Positions 8,660 to 14,974 of a stretch of 26,283 nucleotides of DNA are shown here, piece after piece; position 1 is the stretch's first letter; each line of letters starts with the position of its first letter. Origin of the DNA: Porphyromonadaceae bacterium UBA4262 (GTDB lineage: Bacteria > Bacteroidota > Bacteroidia > Bacteroidales > Muribaculaceae); NCBI GenBank assembly GCA_002396085.1, contig DGWI01000011.1, forward strand, positions 1 through 26,283, in the 5' to 3' direction. Both the position numbers and the translations under genes were made by a program. The notes below the pieces were generated by a model that saw nothing but the letters and a program-made list of their open reading frames with translations, was not told the DNA's origin and did no database searches.

Positions 8660-9235
8660 TTAATCGTTATTTTCGTTATCTGCTAGATAGCGCAAGTGCT
8701 TGCGCGGAATGCCCGTTATGGCAGCAGCAATCGTGTGCTCAATGGGGACAACCACGCACACATTGCCCTGAATGCGCTTAATCACCCCATAGACACCGGC
8801 AAAAGCGCCATGAGTTATCTGCACTCGCTGCCCCGGCTTACATGCAAAATCAAGATTGTCGAGATAGATCACCTTGTCGTTAGCTTCGGCTGTGACATGA
8901 ATGAAATTCTCCATATCCGCATCTGGCACAGTCAGAGGCTCGGTGTGTATCCATCCGTCCTTCTCCAGAACAGGGTGCATGATGTAGCGCAACACAACAA
9001 AAGGTCCAGACTGCTTGAGTTGAACCAACTTGTTGTAACTCGAACGGACAAAAATCAAGTTGTCAACTACGGGCGTAAACTTCATCGTGTCTCTCACCTT
9101 TTTATATTGCATGGCAATGTAGGTCGCACTAATGGCATCGTCTTGGTCCAGCAAATCCTTGAGTCTAGTCAGGCGAGGTGCACTCGAATAAGCCACTCGC
9201 ATTGGGAACCACAGGACATCAGAACGCTGCAACAT
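8660..9235 (-). CDS. UpxY-family NusG-like transcription antiterminator
   Basis: This 191-residue specialised NusG paralogue begins with the NGN-type motif WFPMRVAYSS, continues with DNLIFVRSS, and has a C-terminal KOW-like segment PGQRVQITHGAFAGVYGVIKRI. In Bacteroides, UpxY proteins are encoded first in each capsule operon and prevent premature termination in the 5' region of their own operon. Gene order here is the same, with polysaccharide genes directly downstream. No UpxZ-type partner gene is visible next to it. The leader upstream holds a good promoter and two perfect hairpins (separate entries). The assigned ATG is preceded by a weak ribosome site, as is common in Bacteroidetes. Confidence 0.88.
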   Translation of the reverse strand: MLQRSDVLWFPMRVAYSSAPRLTRLKDLLDQDDAISATYIAMQYKKVRDTMKFTPVVDNLIFVRSSYNKLVQLKQSGPFVVLRYIMHPVLEKDGWIHTEPLTVPDADMENFIHVTAEANDKVIYLDNLDFACKPGQRVQITHGAFAGVYGVIKRIQGNVCVVVPIEHTIAAAITGIPRKHLRYLADNENND

Positions 9236-9328
9236 AGAAATGAGTTAGGTGTTAAGACAAATCTTGGGGTCACCACACAAAAATGCATGGCGACACCAAA
9301 TGACTTCCGCAAGATTGCAGCTCTATTG

Positions 9329-9382
9329 CACTGAATATCAGTGGCATGAAAGCTATACCTATTATATCCTCCTTTGAGGATA
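9329..9382 (-). promoter_or_regulatory. Two hairpins in the upxY leader
   Basis: Just after the predicted transcription start the minus-strand RNA reads TATCCTC-AAAG-GAGGATA (9365-9382), a perfect 7-bp stem with a 4-nt loop. A second perfect hairpin CACTGA-TAT-TCAGTG follows at 9329-9343. Both lie in the roughly 155-nt untranslated leader, where UpxY proteins are known to act in Bacteroides. Their role as pause or recruitment sites is inference. The first hairpin also contains AAAGGAGG, which resembles a ribosome site, but no convincing gene follows at the right spacing. Confidence 0.5.
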
Positions 9383-9396
9383 CTAAAAATTTTTTG

Positions 9397-9428
9397 CAAA
9401 TTTAGGGAGATAACTTGAACTGACCAAA
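9397..9428 (-). promoter_or_regulatory. Promoter of the capsule operon
   Basis: On the minus strand TTTG (9425-9428) and TAAATTTG (9397-9404) match the Bacteroidetes -33 and -7 boxes with a 20-nt spacer. Transcription would start near 9390 and give a 155-nt leader before upxY. I found no flanking inverted repeat of the kind that makes many Bacteroides capsule promoters invertible. Confidence 0.7.
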
Positions 9429-9671
9429 TATTATTTTATTTAATTATGTTAATTCACCTGTGATTCATTCCGAAATTCACAGCGACGGTGCGATATGCTT
9501 CTCGGAACTCATTTTGTGTCAAAGGCATAGAATAGTGTTACAGATGCACGGGGCGCGGGCAATCGCAATACGGAAATAACGATTGAGGTATGATTTTTTG
9601 AGGATTTTTGGGTCACGTTTCGGGCATTTTTGAGCATAATATTTTGACATACAGTTTATTATAATCAAAAA

Positions 9672-9719
9672 GTGTTTCGCAGAAAAATTTGCCCATTGTC
9701 TGGGTTTGCCCTACCTTTG
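9672..9719 (+). promoter_or_regulatory. Promoter of the TPR regulator, with GTGTTTCG element
   Basis: GTGTTTCG (9672-9679), 8 nt, TTTG (9688-9691), 20 nt, TACCTTTG (9712-9719). Box sequences and spacer fit a Bacteroidetes housekeeping promoter; the upstream octamer recurs at the same distance before three further promoters (11479, 13129, 14809). A related CACGTTTCGGG lies near 9613. Apart from these, 9429-9671 shows no gene. Confidence 0.75.
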
Positions 9720-9744
9720 CAGTAGATTTCTAAAGCCCACCCCT

Positions 9745-11418
9745 ATGAGACATCTGACCATAGTTTTCATGATGACACTGGCTCTAGTGGCTGCTGTGTC
9801 ATGCCATCGAACAGAGGGCGGTGCGCTGGAGCGTGCCGATGCATTGATCTATACCCTACCCGACAGTTCGCTGTCGCTGCTGCAATCAGTGGACACAAAC
9901 AGGCTCACGAGCGATGCCGACCGCGCCTACTATGCGCTGTTGTGGACACAGACGGCCTACCGCAGCGGACAATTTGAGTTGGCAACCGACTCGCTAGCCG
10001 AGGCAGCCTGTGACTACTACACCCACCACCCCGAAAACCGCGAACGACAAGTCAGGGCCATGATCTACCTCGGTCTCCACCGCGAACTCAACGACCGGCC
10101 CGAGGAGGCAATGGAACTATATAAGCGCGCCGAAGCAACGGCCGACACCAGCGACTATCGCAACCTGGCACAGGTCAACTACCGCATCGGGCAGTTGATG
10201 TCGAACTACAACGCCACCAACCTAGAAGACCTGCGCCGCTACAAGAAAGCCCTGTTCTATTATAATAAGGTGGGCGACACCCTACAAATCATCTATTCGC
10301 TATTGGCTACCGGGGCTTTGCAGCGCAACGAGGGAATCGCCGTGGCGCGCCCCAACCTGGAACAGGCCTATCGTCTGTCGCGCCAGCGCGGCGACAGTGC
10401 CAACTGTGCCCGCAGTCTGGAGTATCTGGCACGCGGTTTCCTCAAGGACTCGATTCATGAGACCGCCAAAGATCTGGCAGTTTACTGCGTGCAGCACTAC
10501 CCCACCGCGCCCTACAGCATCGACGCTATGCTCGATGCGGCTTGTGCCTATGCACTGATGGGCCGCAACGACTCGGCGCGGCACTATCTAGACATGGCAC
10601 CGCAACCCGATGCCAACCAACAGCGCGAGTCAATGCGCCTGTTCTGCCAGAAGGTCATGGCCAAGAACAGAAACGACATCTTGGGCTATATCGCCTACAA
10701 CGAGCAACGCGAACACTTGCACGACTCGCTGCACAGCAACCCCGTCATCGCCCGCCTGATGAGCATCGACCAGGAACAGGATCGACAACAACGCCATGCC
10801 ACCGAGCGCAATGAGCAGTCGAGATGGAACGGATTGCTGGCCGCCATCGCCATGGGGGTGCTGGCCTTGGGCGGCATCGGGTGGTATAATCACCATCGCA
10901 ACCGCCAGCAGTTTGTGGGTCTGAAGGAGCAGATTGAGCATCTCAAAGAAGAGCAAGTGCTGCAGCATGCGGCTTTCGAGCAGAGCCACAACTCGGACAT
11001 GCAACTCAACCAACGCTTGACCGAGTTGCTGACCGTTTACAGCGGGCTGTGCGACCGCCTGATTGCCATGAGCAATGAGTTTCCCGAGAAGGACTTCTAC
11101 AAGCAATTTTTGCGTGAAGTGGAGTCGTTCACCGAGCGTGGCGAGTTGCTGGCCGAACTGCAGAAGTATATCGATGACAACAACGATCAGGCGATGACTC
11201 GATTTCTGAAGCAGCATCCCGATCTGGACGAGAAAGAGCGCGGCATGATCATCCTGTCGGCCCTGGGGATGCGGTCATCGAGCATCGCTGTGTGTCTGGG
11301 ACTGAAGAATGATGGCGTGGTTCGTTCGCTGCGTACACGACTGGCCAAGCGGCTGCAATTGGACGTTCCACTGACCGATTATCTGACCGAAATTGTTAAA
11401 AATCGCCCGCTCATTTAG
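9745..11418 (+). CDS. Membrane TPR protein with C-terminal helix-turn-helix (transmembrane regulator)
   Basis: I start at 9745 rather than at the upstream in-frame ATG (9706), because that one lies inside the promoter and 9745 opens a signal sequence. The 557-residue product has an N-terminal export signal with lipobox-like AVSC (Cys20), about 320 residues of TPR-like helical repeats rich in A-x-x-Y patterns, a transmembrane helix (about 361-384, LLAAIAMGVLALGGIGW), a coiled coil (390-440), and a C-terminal LuxR-like helix-turn-helix (ERGMIILSALGMRSSSIAVC then VVRSLRTRLAKRL). Such proteins, common in Bacteroidales, are thought to sense in the periplasm and bind DNA in the cytoplasm. It shares its promoter pattern with the three genes downstream, so I infer it regulates them and itself. 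Ligand unknown. Confidence 0.75.
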   Translation: MRHLTIVFMMTLALVAAVSCHRTEGGALERADALIYTLPDSSLSLLQSVDTNRLTSDADRAYYALLWTQTAYRSGQFELATDSLAEAACDYYTHHPENRERQVRAMIYLGLHRELNDRPEEAMELYKRAEATADTSDYRNLAQVNYRIGQLMSNYNATNLEDLRRYKKALFYYNKVGDTLQIIYSLLATGALQRNEGIAVARPNLEQAYRLSRQRGDSANCARSLEYLARGFLKDSIHETAKDLAVYCVQHYPTAPYSIDAMLDAACAYALMGRNDSARHYLDMAPQPDANQQRESMRLFCQKVMAKNRNDILGYIAYNEQREHLHDSLHSNPVIARLMSIDQEQDRQQRHATERNEQSRWNGLLAAIAMGVLALGGIGWYNHHRNRQQFVGLKEQIEHLKEEQVLQHAAFEQSHNSDMQLNQRLTELLTVYSGLCDRLIAMSNEFPEKDFYKQFLREVESFTERGELLAELQKYIDDNNDQAMTRFLKQHPDLDEKERGMIILSALGMRSSSIAVCLGLKNDGVVRSLRTRLAKRLQLDVPLTDYLTEIVKNRPLI

Positions 11419-11422
11419 GGGG

Positions 11423-11440
11423 TGTTTCGGCATGTTTCGG
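11423..11440 (+). promoter_or_regulatory. Tandem TGTTTCGG sites
   Basis: TGTTTCGG occurs at 11423-11430 and again at 11433-11440, exactly 10 nt apart, one helical turn, about 40 nt upstream of the GTGTTTCG element of the next promoter. The 10-nt phasing suggests a protein binding site; this is inference. A 5-bp inverted pair ATCAA/TTGAT follows at 11453-11470. Confidence 0.45.
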
Positions 11441-11478
11441 AGTTAAACCGCCATCAATCAGACTGTTGATAGAGAAAA

Positions 11479-11526
11479 GTGTTTCGCTCAAAAATTTGCA
11501 CGGATTGACAGGGCATAGTACTTTTG
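11479..11526 (+). promoter_or_regulatory. Promoter of first dockerin paralogue
   Basis: GTGTTTCG (11479-11486), 8 nt, TTTG (11495-11498), 20 nt, TACTTTTG (11519-11526). Because transcription should start near 11533, in-frame ATGs further left cannot be used. The 5' leader of about 115 nt contains the hairpin GGGG-CATGT-CCCC (11543-11555), which the other two paralogues lack. Confidence 0.8.
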
Positions 11527-11646
11527 CAGTACCGAAAGCCGTGGGGCATGTCCCCTGGAAAACATCTGGCAGAACAAAAACCGATCATGCAGATTTTGCT
11601 GCTAAGACAGATATTGAACATGTTGAACTTTAAAAATATTACCGTT

Positions 11647-13110
11647 ATGAAGAAATTTTACACAATCATGCTGGCGGTGCTGCTGGGCAGCATTGCTGCG
11701 CAGGCACAGGAGGCCGACTACCAGCCCCTGGTGCGCGAGGGGGTGCGCTGGGTCAATCACTCGCAGTATGTTTACTCGGAAGATGAGGTTTATTTTGGGC
11801 CTGTGAACACCTATACAATCACGCTGCGTGGCGACACTACCATCACTAGCCCATCAGGGACACATCAGTACAAACAAGCCATACATTCAATGTATCCATG
11901 GCGCAAGATCTATATGCGCGAGAGCGAGCAAAAAGTGTATGTTCTCGATAGTGAAACGTATGGTCCTGATGAGGAATATCTATTGTATGACTTCTCGGAT
12001 GACAATGAAGCCAAACTTTATTCACCCGAAGGAGATGAAACTACGTATGTGAGAGAAGGTTCTGTGGATATTAATGGCCACAGTTGCCGGGTTTACAAGG
12101 GAGATTTTGGATGGCTAGTCGAATCGGTCGGTCTGGTGTCAAGATGTGATGGCGACATGATCCTCCCTCGCTGGGCACGAGTCGCTGGAGGCGAGGACAA
12201 TTATGGTCTTGACCATCTGGAAGACATGGACGGAAACATCATCTACAAGGCACCATGGTATGAGGAGCCCACAACCTGTATGCCGCTGGTGCGCGAGGGA
12301 GTTGTTTGGCAATATGCCTACTGTATTTTCGTGAGTGAAGCCGTTGGTGCATATACAAAGGTATTAAACATTCAGTTCAAAGGCGACACTATCATGAATG
12401 GTGTTAATTATAAGAAGTGCTATTTATATGATAGCGAGGAGTTACCTGCAAACTCAATCCCAGTGTATTATGCCCGAGAAAATAATGGAAAAGTCATGTT
12501 TGCCAACCCAAGACATGAGGTGATAGACACCATTGGCACCGACACTTTTATGCCTGAAATCCCGGGAGATCTTTTTGAAGAGAATGGAGAAACTGTGGTC
12601 TATGACTTCGGCGATATGCCCAATTTCGCTGAAAAAATATATGCTGTGATTGAGTCAACATCCGAGGTTGAGGTGAATGGAATGCCGGCAAAAAAATATC
12701 ATTTATCAACAGAGGGAACTTACGGTTTTGATTATGTAGAAGGTGTTGGTGTTGATGGAGAACGCTCTGGGGTGCTGTTTTTACCCTTTGTGCTGTTATC
12801 AACGGGCTATGTTTCCAATCCTTCTGGACTCATCCGTTTGGCTGACCTCGACGGAAATACGCTCTATGAAGGTGCCTATTATAACACCTACTATGGCATT
12901 AGGTACGATGTGAACCATGATGGTGTGGTGGACATTGCCGACATCAACATCTTGATCAATGTGATGCTGGGCTACGATGTGCCTGTTGGTCATCAGGGGC
13001 ATGACACCATCCCGGTTGAGACTGCCGAGAAGATCATGGACATGACAGGCGATGGCCACGTCGACATCACCGATATCAACATCCTCATCAACAAGATGCT
13101 GGGCAAATAG
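11647..13110 (+). CDS. Secreted two-module protein with C-terminal dockerin-like domain (paralogue 1)
   Basis: Function unknown. The 487-residue product has a Sec signal peptide (MKKFYTIMLAVLLGSIAAQA, cut before QE). Two modules follow, starting YQPLVREGVRWV (about residue 24) and CMPLVREGVVWQY (about 212). Each runs through xxRGDTTI/FKGDTIMNGVNYKKCY, a LLYDF/VVYDF strand, VDINGHSCRVYK/VEVNGMPAKKYH, an ESVGL/EGVGVD turn, and a closing LxDxDGNxxYxG. Similar GDTxxNGxxYKK modules occur in other secreted Bacteroidetes proteins. Residues 420-487 form two dockerin-type EF-hand-like repeats (DVNHDGVVDIADINILIN, DMTGDGHVDITDINILIN) and the protein ends MLGK. First of three tandem paralogues, each with its own promoter. 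The dockerin part is clear; a surface-anchoring or protein-binding role is inference, and no cohesin is visible nearby. Confidence 0.75.
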   Translation: MKKFYTIMLAVLLGSIAAQAQEADYQPLVREGVRWVNHSQYVYSEDEVYFGPVNTYTITLRGDTTITSPSGTHQYKQAIHSMYPWRKIYMRESEQKVYVLDSETYGPDEEYLLYDFSDDNEAKLYSPEGDETTYVREGSVDINGHSCRVYKGDFGWLVESVGLVSRCDGDMILPRWARVAGGEDNYGLDHLEDMDGNIIYKAPWYEEPTTCMPLVREGVVWQYAYCIFVSEAVGAYTKVLNIQFKGDTIMNGVNYKKCYLYDSEELPANSIPVYYARENNGKVMFANPRHEVIDTIGTDTFMPEIPGDLFEENGETVVYDFGDMPNFAEKIYAVIESTSEVEVNGMPAKKYHLSTEGTYGFDYVEGVGVDGERSGVLFLPFVLLSTGYVSNPSGLIRLADLDGNTLYEGAYYNTYYGIRYDVNHDGVVDIADINILINVMLGYDVPVGHQGHDTIPVETAEKIMDMTGDGHVDITDINILINKMLGK

Positions 13111-13294
13111 AGTCTCTGAGACAATAACGTGTTTCGATCAAAAATTTGCAAGGCTCGACAGGACATAGTACTTTTGCACTACCGTAAGCCTTGGTTGAAA
13201 GCCCTCAACAGCTTTTTGAAAATTATGAACTTAAAAAATACTACCACTATGAAGAAATTTTACACAATCATGCTGGCGGTGCTGCTGGGCGGCA
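12826..13294 (+). repeat. Long direct repeat, copy A (partner at 14506)
   Basis: About 470 nt covering the dockerin end of paralogue 1, the intergenic promoter and the signal-peptide start of paralogue 2. It matches 14506-14974 at a constant offset of 1680 nt with about 17 mismatches by eye. Between 13084 and 13275 I see one mismatch. The constant offset without indels points to tandem duplication or later gene conversion. Confidence 0.85.
13129..13176 (+). promoter_or_regulatory. Promoter of second dockerin paralogue
   Basis: GTGTTTCG (13129-13136), 8 nt, TTTG (13145-13148), 20 nt, TACTTTTG (13169-13176). A short palindrome GTCTC-T-GAGAC (13112-13122) lies 6 nt upstream and is repeated before paralogue 3 but not before paralogue 1. 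The space between the stop of paralogue 1 and this promoter is only 18 nt, and I see no terminator in it, so read-through is possible. Confidence 0.8.
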
Positions 13295-14790
13295 TCGCAG
13301 CGCAGGCGCAAGATGACAGCTACCAACCGCTAGTGCGCGAGGGTGTGCGTTGGGTCAACGTGCATGAAGCATTCCATGACGACTATTCATGCTATTTCTA
13401 CAACTTTGAGTTCCGTGGTGATACGATCATCAATGGTAAGACTTATAAAAAGTGTTATAAATACACTGGTAAAGCACTCGACTTGAGCAAAGACACAGCC
13501 TACTGTGCTATGCGCGACGAGGGTCACAAAGTCTATGAGGTGCCATTTAATGGCCTTAATGAGAACTTTGAAACAGCCTGGTGGTCATATTCAGAAAATG
13601 AAACTATCTGGAATGAGTTAAACACCACTGGCGAATTCACACTTTTCGATTTTGACAACCCTTTTGATCCCTGGGATTGGGATGAAACTCCTAGCCGCAT
13701 GAGCCCAAAGATGGCTGCAGTGATGGCCAATTCATCATTTAAAGAAAACTTCATCCCTGGAATCGGGTTTGACAACGAAGTTTTTGGTGATGCGTTTCAT
13801 CCTTTCGTTGATATATGTACCTGTATAAATTATGATACATATGGTTTCCATCATTTGGAGGACCTTGATGGCAACATCCTATATCAGGGAGCCGCCTTCG
13901 ACCGGGAAGAAAACATTTATTCTCCAATAGTCCGTGAGGGAGTCGTGTGGGAATATCTCTATGTTAACGAAGATAATACCATGAGCGTCGAGCGTTTCCA
14001 AATTGTGGGTGACACGACACTCACAGATATTTCAGGCTATAAGTTGCCCAAATACAAGTGTTATCGTTATTTTGAAGAGCATTTAGATACCACCAAAGTT
14101 AAAACTGTAGCCTATTTGGATGAAGAGAGTAGAATCGTTTCAGTATCAACTACGCCTATTGCTACACACGACAAGGAGAATTTCTTAGAAGAATTTGGTT
14201 GGACGTATTCTTTGCCAACTATAAATAGTCGAGGATATGAGAGCTTTGGAGAAAGAGATGTGTACAACTTCAACTGGATGGTTACCTATATGAATAACCT
14301 CAACGAGTTCTATAATTGCGACTACTTCTCGCTCAGCGACACGGCCGTAAAGTATGTGCGCGTTGGTGACCAAATGAACCGCTATGCGTCCATCACCGGC
14401 ATCGGCATGGTGGACGGCAAGTGGATTGAAGGTGTGGGAATCGACGGATATCACACAGGCAACCTCATCACCCCATTGGCTCCTAGTAGCGAAACGGGAA
14501 CTCAGGGACTCATCCGTTTGGCAGACCTCGATGGTAATACGCTCTACGAAGGTGCCTATTATAACACCTACTATGGCAATAAGTACGATGTGAACCATGA
14601 TGGCATGGTGGACATTGCCGACATCAACATCTTGATCAATGTGATGCTGGGCTACGATGTGCCTGTTGGTCATCAGGGGCATGACACCATCCCTGCCGAG
14701 ACTGCCGAGAAGATCATGGATATGACAGGCGATGGTCACGTTGACATCACCGATATCAACACTCTCATCAACAAGATGCTGGGCAAATAG
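13249..14790 (+). CDS. Secreted two-module protein with C-terminal dockerin-like domain (paralogue 2)
   Basis: Function unknown. From the ATG at 13249 the product has 513 residues and the same signal peptide as its neighbours; an in-frame ATG eight codons upstream (13225, MNLKNTTTMKK) is an alternative start. Modules begin at YQPLVREGVRWVN (about residue 24) and YSPIVREGVVWEY (about 225). The first has FEFRGDTIINGKTYKKCYKY and CAMRDEGHKVYEV, then GIGFD; the second ends with WIEGVGIDGYHTGNLITP and LADLDGNTLYEG. Residues 446-513 are the dockerin-like pair, nearly identical to paralogue 1, ending MLGK. The module cores differ strongly from the neighbours while the two ends are almost the same, which suggests diversifying module sequences between conserved export and docking parts. 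Confidence 0.75.
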   Translation: MKKFYTIMLAVLLGGIAAQAQDDSYQPLVREGVRWVNVHEAFHDDYSCYFYNFEFRGDTIINGKTYKKCYKYTGKALDLSKDTAYCAMRDEGHKVYEVPFNGLNENFETAWWSYSENETIWNELNTTGEFTLFDFDNPFDPWDWDETPSRMSPKMAAVMANSSFKENFIPGIGFDNEVFGDAFHPFVDICTCINYDTYGFHHLEDLDGNILYQGAAFDREENIYSPIVREGVVWEYLYVNEDNTMSVERFQIVGDTTLTDISGYKLPKYKCYRYFEEHLDTTKVKTVAYLDEESRIVSVSTTPIATHDKENFLEEFGWTYSLPTINSRGYESFGERDVYNFNWMVTYMNNLNEFYNCDYFSLSDTAVKYVRVGDQMNRYASITGIGMVDGKWIEGVGIDGYHTGNLITPLAPSSETGTQGLIRLADLDGNTLYEGAYYNTYYGNKYDVNHDGMVDIADINILINVMLGYDVPVGHQGHDTIPAETAEKIMDMTGDGHVDITDINTLINKMLGK

Positions 14791-14974
14791 AGTCTCTGAG
14801 ACAATAACGTGTTTCGATCAAAAATTTGCAAGGCTCAACAGGACATAGTACTTTTGCACTACCGTAAGCCTTGGTTGAAAGCCCTCAACAGCTTTTTGAA
14901 AATTATGAACTTAAAAAATACTACCACTATGAAGAAATTTTACACAATCATGCTGGCGGTGCTGCTGGGCGGCA
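14506..14974 (+). repeat. Long direct repeat, copy B (partner at 12826)
   Basis: Second copy of the dockerin-end, promoter and signal-peptide segment, here joining paralogue 2 to paralogue 3. Exact 1680-nt offset to copy A. Such a pair could recombine to delete or duplicate one gene of the array while keeping promoter, signal peptide and dockerin intact. Confidence 0.85.
14809..14856 (+). promoter_or_regulatory. Promoter of third dockerin paralogue
   Basis: GTGTTTCG (14809-14816), 8 nt, TTTG (14825-14828), 20 nt, TACTTTTG (14849-14856). It differs from the promoter at 13129 by one base in the spacer. Confidence 0.8.

Noticed and set aside
9169..9399. 76-codon minus-strand frame covering the upxY leader
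   Set aside because: Its ATG lies within the -7 box, so it is upstream of the predicted transcript start, and it overlaps upxY out of frame.
9345..9428. Invertible capsule promoter
   Set aside because: No pair of inverted repeats flanking the promoter and no nearby serine or tyrosine recombinase gene was found.
9706..9744. Longer start for the TPR regulator
   Set aside because: The ATG at 9706 is upstream of the -7 box; the start at 9745 directly opens a signal sequence.
11524..11646. N-terminal extensions of the dockerin paralogues from upstream in-frame ATGs (also at 13129 and 14809)
   Set aside because: These starts lie in or before the -7 boxes or just behind the transcript start, and would bury the signal peptide.
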